Source: Bremia lactucae
Taxonomy: Eukaryota > Oomycota > Peronosporomycetes > Peronosporales > Peronosporaceae
Reading direction: 5' to 3'
DNA length: 39,406 nt
NCBI RefSeq assembly: GCF_004359215.1
Contig: NC_090614.1
Span: 3,208,686 to 3,248,091, forward strand
Positions 20,774-31,296 of the stretch are shown one piece after another; position 1 is the first letter of the stretch, and every line of letters starts with the position of its first letter. The notes under the pieces were generated by a model. That model made no database searches. It saw nothing but the letters and a program-made list of their open reading frames with translations, and had not been told where the DNA came from. The position numbers were made by a program, and so were the translations under genes.

Positions 20774-20938
20774 GGTTGGAAAACCGTTGTTGTGGTACAT
20801 TTACTTTATGGGTAGTATAACCTCTTTCAGCGAATCCCATGAGGGAATACCGTCGTTTATGGACGTACTGCACGATAGTGCCCAGTCCATGGCTCAGCCC
20901 TAAAGTTTGGAAATGGCTATAGCCACCTTTTGCCATAC
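20774..20938. repeat. Rearranged Gypsy scrap: LTR piece (+) joined to gag piece (-)
   Basis: 20774-20821 matches the LTR start region at 32058-32105 (GGTTGGAAAACCGTTGTTGT). From about 20824 to 20938 the minus strand matches the gag region 32915-33008 (TIVQYVHKRRYSLMGFAE). The two pieces come from the same element family but are in opposite orientations and directly abut. Confidence 0.75.
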
Positions 20939-21021
20939 TTTTAATAATAAGGCGGACTCAATGGACATCTCAATCCAAATAGGAAGATTCCTCTTTCCCT
21001 TTTAAATGTCTTTGCATTGAA

Positions 21022-21475
21022 TGTAACAGGGTTTATCGTTATATGAAATTAACACTTGAAGGCTGTTAATTAATATATTATCTAAAAGGTAGATAATATT
21101 TGGAGGTTATTACTTTATATAGTAATATCCTAAATTCTAATCCATAAATAGGTATAGGCCATTATATCTATTTATTCCGCAGAATAATCAGCTGTAGAAG
21201 TAATCAAAGAGAGTTACAAGATAAGATAGAGATAAGAAATCATTAACATGTTTAGTATTATGTTATAGTTAAGTCAGCATTTACAAAGATAGATTAAGAG
21301 ACACTTAACTAAATTAATAAAAGTTTTCATTTTACCATCTTAAGTTAAATTGTCTTAAGGGAAGTCTTCCTTTGCACGTACAGTGTACGTCACCTAACGA
21401 AATGCACCACTCACAACTGAAGCAGTGTGAAGTGGACTTGTACTGAAACAGTACAAGTCGCAGTGCCCCGTTACA
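21022..21475 (+). repeat. LTR, TGTAACGGGG family, likely 5' LTR
   Basis: 454 bp from TGTAACAGGG to CCCCGTTACA. No matching target duplication (TTGAA left, CCCGG right). It is directly followed by CCCGGTAGCACTTTGTAGTC, which resembles the sequence after the 5' LTR at 32502, so this appears to be the 5' LTR of a plus-sense element. Confidence 0.8.
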
Positions 21476-21761
21476 CCCGGTAGCACTTTGTAGTCCGTCC
21501 AAGGACCACAAGTCCCACATCTAACATGGACATGTTAGATGGTAGTGGGAATACGCATCACGTTTCCCCTGAAAGCTACTCCTTTCTAAGTGATAGAAAG
21601 GAGTGCGGTTGAACGAATGAGTTTGACCGTAGGAAACGATGCAATCCTGGCATTGCTGTCCAACTTAGACAGAAATGCCTTTCATTCAACTATCGCCAAG
21701 TTCATACAACATGAACTTGACGAGATGAAGGAAAAAGTAGCCTTGCTGAATCAGCAAGGCT
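21476..21761 (+). mobile_element. Element leader and possible gag start, cut by gap
   Basis: Follows the LTR with a primer-site-like motif (21476-21495) and two perfect 10-base stem-loops (21519-21540 and 21577-21603). An open frame then runs from about 21590 into the gap (NDAILALLSNLDRNAFHSTI, then a Lys/Glu helix). The frame could be a gag N-terminus, but I do not recognise a domain. Confidence 0.5.
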
Positions 21762-21861
21762 NNNNNNNNNNNNNNNNNNNNNNNNNNNNNNNNNNNNNNN
21801 NNNNNNNNNNNNNNNNNNNNNNNNNNNNNNNNNNNNNNNNNNNNNNNNNNNNNNNNNNNNN
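21762..21861. other. Assembly gap (100 N)
   Basis: Exactly 100 N, inside the body of a retroelement whose 5' LTR is at 21022-21475. Confidence 0.95.
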
Positions 21862-22974
21862 CATTCATGAGCGCACATTGCAATGAAGTTCAGTCGCAAA
21901 TAATAAACTGTTTTTGGGAATATGCGTCCAATATTGCGCAAAAGTTTGTTTCGCGAGGAACATGAAAGTTTGCAGCGATTGATCGAAGAGCATTTTTTTA
22001 TTTGGTGATGAGCAAGCTAAGTGACTCCTACACGGCCCCGAAGACTTCGCAAAAAAAATTGCGTCTTAATACGGCAATGTGAAGAATGCGTCTTTTTACA
22101 TGACAGGACGTCGACGCTGGCATACCTCTAAATCGTTAAGTTGCTTGCTAATCACTTTTGAGTACCGCGAGTTTTTACGTGTTTGTATAGAAGTCGGATG
22201 AAAACCTATTTGCGCTTAAAATATTAGAGGAAGGCACCTTGAATTCTCTTGGTAGAACCACCTTTTGCCATCACGGCCGGTCGGCTGCTTTTGTTTTGAT
22301 ACGGAAAACAGCCTGCATTTTCGTGGCTTATTGCAGTTAGGACGTCGACAGCTTGATTTAAACCTCGCATTAGCTTGAACGATATTGTGCTTTCCCTTGA
22401 AATTAATTAGCTATTTCTTACATCGCAGTGTTCTAGCCATTAATTTTTAGCATCACATTCCAGAATCTTAAGTTGTAATCGCGATAACTTTTTTTCTGTT
22501 TGAAAGTAATCGTTAAAAGGTATAACAACTCCCGCCAAACAAAATAATTGAAAATTGCTGCTGCAGTGCGAGGGAGCACCAGCGCAGACTACTCGTATAA
22601 TTGTATACTCTAATAATAATCTAAAAGATTTGCATATCCATTCCAACGAAAGAAGACCTTCACGATTACAGTCTGTCAGAAAAAAATTAAAATCCGCCCG
22701 TGTCTAGCATTTTAAATACTGAAAATTCGGGATCTAATTACGCACCTTGTGATAGTCAAACCCAATAAGAGCTCTGCAGACCTAATTGGCCTGGCGTCGA
22801 ATGAATAAGAAGTATCTCTGACATTTATTTTGTCTAGCTTGGTCCCGACGAACAAAAAAAAAAATAGTGCGTTTGATACACGCTGAATGATAGCTTTTAG
22901 ATTTTTTTAATTATCTGAAACTTACTCAATTCAGCAAAAACTTGGACAAGACAAACGTAATTTAAACACTCAAT
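21862..22974. other. Intergenic stretch, no gene recognised
   Basis: AT-rich sequence with no protein-like frame and no recognised repeat; probably the 3' flank of the TMEM41-like gene plus retroelement debris. Confidence 0.5.
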
Positions 22975-23733
22975 TTAATCATGCTTGGTACCAGTGGTCG
23001 TGGCAAAACGCCTCTTTAGTCTTGGGAGCACAAGGCCACCTACGATAGCAACCACTATAAGCTGCATCGTCGTGGCGCTATCAATAATGTCTCCACGCGA
23101 TCGTAGCTCGCGCAGAATAAGCCCAGCTTTGCAGCTCAGGAAATTGTACGGAACGAGCCCAAATAGCGGGCCTAACGTAAATTGGCCTAGCGGAATGGCC
23201 AAGTGGGGCGACGCCATGTTAATAAACCAATTGGGGGTGAATGGAAATACGCGCAGGAATATCATATTCAGCGCCATTTCGTCGCGATGTGCGTCCAATA
23301 TACTTCTTAAGCGATCGAGTTTTTGCGGAAAAAAGTGCGTGACGACGCGGTAGCCAAAACGCCGCGAAAGGAGAAACATAAAGACCGATCCCAGTGTGTT
23401 GTTAGCCAAGCACAGAGGAAATCCCAGCGTCATCCCAAACAACGCGCCGCCCAATAGATTGAAAAATACGGTGCCCGGAATCGCAAATGTTTGCAGGTAT
23501 AGATAGCAGCCCATGTGTGCGAGCAAAAGTGAACCTCGTTGGCGCTCGGAGAAGCTCTGAAGGGTCTTGCCTAGCTCTTGAGCTGCCTCGAGCGTTGTAG
23601 GCAGTCGAAGCGCGAGCCACTCGGTGTCTGTGAGCGTCGAGATTACCAGCGAGTGCAACATCACGCCTAATAGCGCCGTGGTGACTATGAAAACGACGCC
23701 CACGAGCTGAAGATCACGGCGCCAGTCCGACAT
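22975..23733 (-). CDS. TMEM41/VTT-family (DedA-like) membrane protein
   Basis: 252 residues from ATG at 23733 (MSDWRRDL); an upstream TTG-led extension of 13 codons is not a likely start. Residues 9-33 form an N-terminal membrane helix. The VTT core starts at residue 77 (YLYLQTFAIPGTVFFNLLGGALFG), the re-entrant loop/helix region. It continues with LANNTLGSVFMFLLSRRFG and FLRVFPFTPNWFINMASP (159-176), a signature of TMEM41-type members. A last helix is at about 222-238, followed by a basic tail. Relatives are ER scramblases that act in lipid distribution and autophagy; that role is inferred. No introns or defects seen. Its upstream region is the copy-1 duplicate described next. Confidence 0.88.
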   Translation of the reverse strand: MSDWRRDLQLVGVVFIVTTALLGVMLHSLVISTLTDTEWLALRLPTTLEAAQELGKTLQSFSERQRGSLLLAHMGCYLYLQTFAIPGTVFFNLLGGALFGMTLGFPLCLANNTLGSVFMFLLSRRFGYRVVTHFFPQKLDRLRSILDAHRDEMALNMIFLRVFPFTPNWFINMASPHLAIPLGQFTLGPLFGLVPYNFLSCKAGLILRELRSRGDIIDSATTMQLIVVAIVGGLVLPRLKRRFATTTGTKHD

Positions 23734-24179
23734 CGTTGCTAAACTTTGTCGACTGCTGCGGATCCTGTTCAAGAAAGTGTTCGGAAGAACGGGGGGTAGG
23801 TTATTTTTTGGAAATTTTTATTTTGTTATTTGAATGGATTTTATTGCCAGATCGTTATTAATTAAAAAAAAGAATGCCAGTTAGCAAACAGTTTAACTAA
23901 GTAAAATTTTAGGAAAACATGATCCTTTGGCTGATGTATATTTGGTAAGGCTGTAGAGATAGAGTGCGGCAACCGATTCTAGTTTACAGATGGACAAAGG
24001 TCTAAGTCCTTCATACTAGCCATAGAAGGATATGAATATTAAAAATAACGACGACAAGAAACAGTCTCTAATTTGCTCTACACTGTTTAGTAAGTATACT
24101 TCGTTACGACGTAGTGCTAGCTAAGTAAAATAAACAGGTGTTCCTTGTACCGCACACTATCTCCGTCCCAGCGCGAGAT
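23712..24179 (-). repeat. Duplicated upstream region of the TMEM41-like gene, copy 1
   Basis: Includes the gene's first codons (about 23712-23733) and about 445 bases upstream. Copy 2 is 30067-30548, same orientation, roughly 90% similar by eye. Shared blocks include GATCCTTTGGCTGATGTATA and TAAACAGGTGTTCCTTGT. It ends exactly where the Gypsy 5' LTR begins. Confidence 0.85.
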
Positions 24180-24429
24180 TGTCAGGACCATTCAACTCGC
24201 TGAGCCCATGACCACTCATTTCGATTTATCTTTTATACCATTCCTTTTCTATTGATTCAAATTACATATGCGCCATAATAAAAACAAGTAAAAAGGTTGG
24301 CGCAATAAGGAGAGATGATACTTAGTAATAATTAGATTTAGGATAGGCGATCCTTAGAGGATGAGCCAAAAGTATCGGCTAGTAAAGCAAAAAAAATAAT
24401 TCAGTCGTAATTTACCCTCATTCCTCACA
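24180..24429 (+). repeat. Gypsy 5' LTR (250 bp)
   Basis: Starts TGTCAGGACCATTCAACTCG and ends CCTCACA. Followed by AGTGGTACCACTTGTTGG, whose TGGTACC could be the tRNA primer site. Confidence 0.85.
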
Positions 24430-24451
24430 AGTGGTACCACTTGTTGGTCTT

Positions 24452-24584
24452 CCGCTCGCTTCTTCGCCGTCCGCTCGCTTCTTCGCCGTCCGCTCGCTTC
24501 TTCGCCGTCCGCTCGCTTCTTCGCCGTCTACTCGCTTCTTCGCCGTCTGCTCGCTTCTTCGCCGTCCGCTCGCTTCTTTGCCGT
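24452..24584. repeat. 19-bp tandem repeat, seven units, in the Gypsy leader
   Basis: Unit CCGCTCGCTTCTTCGCCGT starting at 24452; units 5, 6 and 7 carry one or two changes. 19 is not a multiple of 3, so three units (57 bases) are needed to return to frame. Both strands nevertheless stay open across it. Confidence 0.9.
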
Positions 24585-24976
24585 CCGTTCGCGCTTCGCT
24601 GGATTGCACTGCGTTGGATTGCCCAGCACTACTTGTAGCGTAAGGGATTCCACTCGCAGCCAGTAACGTACTGCTTGTAGCGTGGGAATTTCCGCTCGCA
24701 GTCAACTGCTCCATTCCTTTGGAAGCGCTGCGTAGCAGTTTTGATTGTGTGGCTTCAGTATCCACTGTAACTCTAAGCGTCTGCCTGACAGATATAGTCG
24801 CTTAGTCTGTGTGAGGTTGGGACCGGCTTAACACGGTGAAACAGTTAATCCATCTGGAATAAGATTGAATCTCTTACCCATTACGCTTAATGGCTAAAGA
24901 AAGTCGTTGAGATTTATGAGCAAAAAGCTAAAAGCTAATAATCAGATTCCATACTACTGTAGTAAGGCTTTCCTCT

Positions 24977-26246
24977 TTGAGTACGGTGAAAAGTCTGCAA
25001 AGACTGCGAACGATTTGCCTGCGTCATTACAAAAGACCCGACGCATTACAAAAGGCCCGACGCATTGCAAAGATCTTAGCAAAGCAACTCACCAAGGAGA
25101 AAGGATGCCTGCCCAAGCAAGAGTCCACCTTATCAGCTCCGTTACACGAGGTATACGCGCTTTTAGAAGAAGCCGAGCGCACCATTTTTAAGGATCTTCG
25201 GTTCAACTTAAGAGCCTAGTCTTTTTATAGTTCCGAACACATTCTTCTTCCATTATGGGCAACCCTCAAACGCCGAGCTAATGCAGCAAATGATGCACAT
25301 GCTACAGCAACAACAAGAGTTAATCAAAACATTCGCTAATTCCTAAAAGATAGGTGGGCTTAAGGTGGACGGGCTAAGGATGCCGACGTAAAGCGGAAAA
25401 AGCGAAGAGTCGGTTCGCCTTTATTACGCGCAAGTACAGCAATATTTTATTGCGCACGGTAAGAAGTGGAAAGAGGACGCAAAGGCTCCTCAAGTACTTG
25501 CCGTACTAGGAAGCTCATTGCGAGGACCAGCAGCACAATGGCTCTTGCTGCATCAAAAAAGAAATTCACTCAGCCGATGAGTTTTCTCTAGCAGTGAAAA
25601 AAAAACAATTCGTCTTTGCGGATCTGCAACAACGTCTTCGAGACGATCTGCATCGGCTGAGACAAGCCAATTGCAAAGGCTTAACGGACTACATTGCGAA
25701 ATCTCGACACATTATTTCGCAAGTTGAGGACATGACTCGAGTTGACATTTCATCTATTTTCAACGAGGGTTTAAAGCAAGAACTCAAGAAGAAGTTCAAT
25801 ATCGACGGGGAAACGCACTGTAGGATGCTATTACTGTGGCGCTCGATTTTGAACGCACACATTCGGGTGTTTATCATCACCACAACGCTACAAAACCTCG
25901 TCCTGGTCCACAAAATGTGGCCAGAGAATTAAACAAGAAGCCAGAGCCGATGGAAATCGGCAATGCTCGGCCATTTAATAGGTCTTCTTGCGTCCATAAT
26001 CGACGTCGAAATAAACGAAAGTGTGCATACTGCAAAATACTGGGGCACACGATTCAGCAGTGTTACAAGCGCAGGAACCAGCAAAATAATCGCGGCAACG
26101 GATATCGTCGCGATCGTGCGAACGCCAACTATTTCGTGAATGAGTCAGTTAAAGAAGAAACCATCGCGACTGCGTCAAACGAAGCTATCACCACACTATG
26201 TGAAGCTGACTTTGCTTCCTTCACGGGAAAAGATTTGATCATCTAA
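24977..26246 (+). pseudogene. Gypsy gag
   Basis: A first block (24977-25219) is a basic helical region (ALQKARRIAKILAKQL). The gag core runs from about 25250 (QQMMHMLQQQQELIKTF, VRLYYAQVQQYFIAHGKKW, LRGPAAQWLLLH, then from 25594 FADLQQRLRDDLHRLRQ). The zinc knuckle CAYCKILGHTIQQC (CX2CX4HX4C) lies at about 26022-26063. At least three frame changes. Confidence 0.82.
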
Positions 26247-28300
26247 AAGGGTCATCTTGACGATCGTGCTGTCAATATGATACTCGATTCTGGCGCCACA
26301 TGCAATGGGGTGAAGCCGAGTTTGCTGCAATGCGTCATGTCCTGAAATGGCTTTCAAGTCACTCGTTTCGAAGGCACTAATAACACCAAAAATAAGTGAA
26401 GAAAGGAGTCGCCAATAGCCCATTTGATGATAATCGAATTTCTGACGTTCCGGTCATTGAGTGGCCAATGAGCAATTGCCATGATGTAATTCCGGGTAAG
26501 CCCTGGTGTGCTGCGCACGAGCCAATCATTAATTGACGTACTCATCAAGTTTCGTTCAAAAGTGGTGACATACCATATGATGAGGTTGTGAATCGGTCAT
26601 TATTCCTCTGCTGACTTCTTAAGGAAATTGAAGACATCACAATTTGAAGAAGTCTATCGTGTCAAAATTTATCAAGAGTCGGAATTTACAAAACCTCGTG
26701 AAAACGATTGAAGGCTTTACTCGATTCCTATAAAGATGTATTCCCAGAAAAGTTACCGAATTCATTGCCTCCTCATCGGTCGGTGGAGTTTGGTATCAAT
26801 ATACAGCCCGGTGTGCAACCGAGTAATCGTTCGCCATTTCGACTTTCACAAGCTGAACAAAAGGCTTTACAGAAGTTCGTCGATGAGAACCTTTCATGCG
26901 GATAGATCGAGCTTTCAGACTCGCTTTGGGTATCAAACATCTTCGGCATTCCTTAAAATGACCCAACGATCGGTACGAGGTGTATCTCGTTCGGAATGGA
27001 TTCGATCCGGAAACGCGAACATTTTGCTCAGTTGGGTGATTGGCTTTCGTTACGTCAACTCAACGTCAGTCGTCCCTAAAATACCTTTGCCGCGAATCGA
27101 TAAATTATTCGATAAGATGTATGGTATGAGCTACTTCACAGTCATTGACTTAGCTCAAGGGTACCATCAGAGGCATATTCATCCGGATAGCAAAACGTAC
27201 ACTGCGTTTCGTAAATCAAATGAGACATATCAGTGGTGCGTTGCGCCGATGGGCCTTGCTGGAATGCCTCGCATTTCGTCGCGCTTGATGCGTGTTCTTT
27301 TTGAAAAGTTCTCATTCGTTGTTGTATATTTGGATGGTACATGCATCTTTTCCGTCTCAAAAAAAGGTACTTCTGAAAATTCTAAATTATCTGAACATTC
27401 ATAACCCTGACACCATTGGCTATTAATTACTTTTAATGTAATACTGGGGTCAATTATTTCATGCTATCGTGTTCGACGTCTTACGCAAGTGAATACTCTT
27501 CGCTCACATTGGTAAGTGCAAGTTCGCGCGTCAAGAGGTCAGCTTTTTGGGGCACGCTGTTTCTGGTGACGGATTATTTATCGAAAACAAAGGCGGAAGC
27601 AATCGCGAAGTGGCCTTCACTTACCTCTGTAAAGGAATCGCAAAGTTTTCTTGGTCTTGCTTGTTATTATCGCCGCTTTATTCATCAGTTTGCGCAAATA
27701 GTTCTGCCGTTGAGCCATCTCGTTAGGAAAGATTTTTCATGGGTCTTGAATGCAGAACAAGAGGATTTGCTCGTAAGGCTGAAGTCTGCCTTACAAGCTG
27801 CACCTGTGCTGACTTTGCCTAACTCTTCACGCCCGTTTGTTCTCACTACGGATGCATCGGGGTCGTGCATTGGTGGCGACTTATCGCAATTTATCAATAG
27901 ACATGACCATCCAGTAGCGTTTTACTCAAAGAAACTTGGAATCCGTGAGATTAGTTGGCCTGCTCGTGAGAAGGATCTATTTGCAATAAAAGAGGGGTTA
28001 GAAAAATGGGCAATAGCGCCTGCTCTTGGCTTCTTCATCATCCGTCAGTCTCGCCGAAGTTGGCTCGATACTTGACCACCTTCGCTCAATACGCGTTTAC
28101 TATACACCACATTAATGGTGCTTTAAACGTTGTAGCTGATGCGCTTTCGCGCCGGCCTGATGATTCTGTCGTGGACAATATCCGCTTTCATAAGTGCGAT
28201 TTTCTAGTTGCCAACAACGAGGTACACGTTTACTTTGTTCGCCCTCGGTGCCAACTCTGCCCCGGGAGGAAGCTGAGACTCTGCAAGTTGCTGCCTTAAT
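26247..28300 (+). pseudogene. Gypsy protease, RT and RNase H
   Basis: Protease motif MILDSGATCN near 26277-26305. The RT starts near 26708 (LLDSYKDVFPEKLP, RSPFRLSQAEQKALQ) and continues as PKIPLPRIDKLFDKM, YFTVIDLAQGYHQ and VAPMGLAGMP. Active site VVYLDG at about 27324, where the second Asp of the YLDD pair is Gly. RT thumb and RNase H follow (FLGLACYYRRFI, VLTTDASGSCIGGDL near 27845, HPVAFYSKKL, VVADALSRRP near 28145). Stops and frameshifts throughout. Confidence 0.85.
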
Positions 28301-28379
28301 GACAGTGTCGTATGGCGAGTTGTCAACAGAAGTTCGTAAGCTACTTCAATAAGGCTTTGCCAGAATTGCCTAAAGAAGC

Positions 28380-29490
28380 ATGGAAAAGCTCCGAAACAAG
28401 TTTATTGATTGTGAAGCAAGAGAAATTGTTGTTTTTGCGCACATTAAACGTCTTTGCGTGCTCAACAACAACCGCTTGCGAACGAATGTAATATCGAAAT
28501 ATGATAATTCGGCAATAGCTGCTCTGCCGGGCAATCGCAGAACATTCTTGCGAGTTGCTCAGTGGTATTACCGGAAATCGTTGCAGAGAAACGTCAAGGA
28601 ATATGTCAAAACTTGGGAAACCTGCGCACGTCGGAAACATGATAATTAACAAAAAAACAACGTATTACTTATGCCAATTCCAATACCGGATGCTTGCTGG
28701 CAAGTGGTATCAATGGACTTTATAAGAGGGCTTCCTGTTTCCAATGGATTTGCCATCCTAACTGTTGTCGATAAGTTTTCCAAACGCACGAAGTATGCAG
28801 CAGTGCACGATAAGGACGATGCATGCACCACAGCAAAAGTATTTTTTGATGCTGTCATTCGACACCATGGTATTCCCGCAGTTAATATCAGTGACCGAGA
28901 TAGCAAGTTCACGTCCATGTTTTCGAAGTCATTGATGACGATCATCGGTGTTCGTCTAAGTATTACAACCGCTTATCGGGCTTAAGCCGATGGACAGACC
29001 GAGCGCCAGAACCTTGTGGTAGAAGACGCACTCAATCGCATAGCATCTTACCATGGCACTGACAGGACCGAACACTTGGGAAGCATAGAGTATGCGTCTA
29101 TACTGGTTCGTGCATCTACTGGATACTCTTCCTTTGAAATAGATACGGGAAGAAGGGAACGCTCTGCATGGCAAAAGTCACTGGGCTGGACTAGTCAACC
29201 AAAGGATATTGACGTTTACGCAAAAGAGTTTATCGAAGTACGAGCAAATATCATCGATCAGGCTCGCAGAAATCTGTTGATAGCACAAGCTTCGCAAAAG
29301 CAATATTACGATCAAAAGCGCCGAATAAATCAGGTCGAATTCAAAGTTGGAGATCTACTTATACTTGATACTCGCAAAATATCGTTTAAACACGCTGCGA
29401 AAAATATGGGACACCAAGAGCCAAGATTGCGGCAAGAAAGGTGGAACCATTCGAAACTATCAAAATGTTTAATTCTAATGTGGCAAGCTT
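28380..29490 (+). pseudogene. Gypsy integrase
   Basis: Degenerate H2C2 linker (28380-28650, ending ETCARRKHDN), then the catalytic core: VVSMDFIRG (Asp, near 28711), VNISDRDSKFTS (Asp, near 28886) and ADGQTERQN (Glu, near 28990). A TAA stop (28982-28984) sits just before the last motif. C-terminal SH3-like part FKVGDLLILDTRK near 29340. No chromodomain seen. Confidence 0.87.
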
Positions 29491-29819
29491 GAGTTACCAC
29501 AAACTATGAATAGGATTATTCCAACCTTTAATGTTGATGTTCTATCAAGTATGAACCGACACCGGAAAGGTTTCGAAGTCGCCCGATACCGAAAGCATCA
29601 CAATTCGTGGATAATGGCACAGCGGATCATTTTCAAGTTATTGAACGTCTGTTGAAGAAAGCCAACTCAATCGCTAACCATACTGGCTCGTACAATGGCA
29701 TGGCGAAACTAAGGAAGAAGCAAGCTAAGAAAAAGAGAAAAATATTCGCCATGTCTCCCACTGGAAGGACCTCGTCGCCGACTTCAATCAGCGTCAACGA
29801 GAGATCAAATCGGGGAGGA

Positions 29820-30066
29820 TGTCAGGACCAGTTAACTCGCTAAGCCCTTGGCCACTCATTTCGATTCATCTATTGAACCATTCATTTTCTTTAATTCAAA
29901 TTTACATATGCGCCATAATTAAAACAAGTATAAGGTTTGCGCAATTAGGAGATATGATACTTCGTAAGAATTAGATTTAGGATAGGCGATACCTTAAGGA
30001 GTGAACCAAAAGTATCGGTTAGTAAAACTAAATTAATTCAGTCGTAATTTACCCCCATTCCACACA
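29820..30066 (+). repeat. Gypsy 3' LTR (247 bp)
   Basis: TGTCAGGACCAGTTAACTCG...CACACA, preceded by a purine tract. Directly abuts the truncated copy of the TMEM41-like gene start. Confidence 0.85.
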
Positions 30067-30548
30067 AGAGGTCCCGGCGCCATTCCGATAACGTTGTAAA
30101 CATTGTCGACTGCTGCGGGTCCATTTTAAGAAAGTGATCGGAAGAACGTAGGGTAGTTATGTTTTGAATATTTTATATAGTTATTTAAATTGAATTTTAT
30201 TGCCAGGTCGTTATTAAAATTAAGAAAGAATGCCAGTTGGTATACAATTTAACTAAGTAAAATTTTAGGGAAGTATGATCCTTTGGCTGATGTATATTTG
30301 GTAAGGCTGTAAAGATCGAGTGCGGCAACCGATTCTAGTTTACATTTGGATAAAGGTCTACGTGGCTCGGAGCCTACCGCCATAATAGCCATAGAAGGAT
30401 ATCAATATTAAAAATAATGACGACAAGAAACAGTTTCTTATTGCTCTACATTGTTTAGTAAGTATACTTAGTTACGACGTAGAGCTAGCTAAGTAAAATA
30501 AACAGGTGTTCCTTGTGCTGCACACTATCTCCGTTCCAGCGCGAGATT
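30067..30548 (-). repeat. Duplicated upstream region, copy 2, with truncated TMEM41-like gene start
   Basis: Same orientation as copy 1. On the minus strand it reaches the codons for SEWRRDL, but the start codon is lost and the reading frame is cut by the LTR after about eight codons. It carries an extra stretch near 30360-30385 (TGGCTCGGAGCCTACCG) absent from copy 1. It ends GCGAGATT at the point corresponding to the LTR junction of copy 1, then continues into unrelated sequence. Confidence 0.85.
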
Positions 30549-30569
30549 CATTTGCGACGTTTGAGGTAA

Positions 30570-31270
30570 TTCCCCCCGATTAAAATACACTTATTATGAG
30601 TACTGCGTAAGATGCATGGTAAGTTGTTCCTGAGCGAATCCGTCACATGTTTACGCAGGGCATCCCAGTGAAAAGCGCTCAGTTAGAGGCATGTCGATGA
30701 GAATGCTCTTGATTAAAGCCTACACTAAGATCAACGTGCCGGCTCAGGCTGATTTACTGATGCCTGAATTGAATCCTATCATCGGTTTAATTAAATTCGT
30801 CGGATAGGAAGATCAATGAAAATCTTCGCATCTGGTTCGCGAGGCGAAAATGACCAAATCGACCACCCTTACAATGAAGCTTCAATTTTAGCCCACGCAA
30901 TCTTCATTTTAGAGGTCGAGCAAAATCTCGAGCATACACTCGCTGCAGCATATTTTTATAGCGGAACATCGTAGGAAGATGCAGGTATCATGTAGGCCTT
31001 CGCTGTCTACTGATAGTCGTTCACACTATCGCTACATTTAGGTAAGCGTCAGCTGTTGGCGTATGCATAAAAATTTACGCTCGCTCATACCAAGCTTGCT
31101 CCTGATCTGGTAATCGACAATATCAAAGCCGAGTCTAAGAATGTGCCCGGCTTGGTCCCGCTATTTCGAGTACAGCTAATTATACATGCGGAGGCTGCCT
31201 ATTTGGCGTTGCTAAAAGAGAACGCGCACCGAAAGGCCTTATGCCATTAGTATATTGGCCGCCTATGTCA
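30570..31270 (+). pseudogene. Unidentified decayed gene
   Basis: From about 30820 to 31250 one frame reads a protein-like sequence (ILAHAIFILEVEQNLEHTLA, AAYFYSGTS, FTLAHTKLAPDLVIDNI, PGLVPLFRVQLIIHAEAA) interrupted by six in-frame stops. All the stops could come from single C-to-T or G-to-A changes. Less clear coding lies upstream (GIPVKSAQLEACR near 30660; LMPELNPIIGLIKFVG near 30755, other frame). I do not recognise the family; it could be a host gene or an element gag. Confidence 0.5.
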
Positions 31271-31296
31271 TAACAATTTAAAAAACGTGCCTAGAG

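Larger units (their letters stand above)
24180..30066 (+). mobile_element. Full-length dead Gypsy LTR retrotransposon
   Basis: LTRs 24180-24429 and 29820-30066 (TGTCAGGACC...CACA). In between, gag, protease, RT, RNase H and integrase appear in the Gypsy order on the plus strand. A purine tract CGGGGAGGA ends at 29819, directly before the 3' LTR. Flanks GAGAT (24175-24179) and AGAGG (30067-30071) do not form a clean target duplication. LTRs differ at many positions, and there are stops and frameshifts throughout, so this is an old copy. Confidence 0.9.

Noticed and set aside
22985..23353. 122-codon plus-strand frame
   Set aside because: Entirely opposite the TMEM41-like gene; shadow.
24452..24584. 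Regular repeat considered as CRISPR
   Set aside because: Units are contiguous without spacers, and the context is a eukaryotic retroelement leader.
24418..24765. Lys/Arg/Glu-rich repetitive minus-strand protein
   Set aside because: Produced by the 19-bp tandem repeat in the Gypsy leader; no start context or homology.
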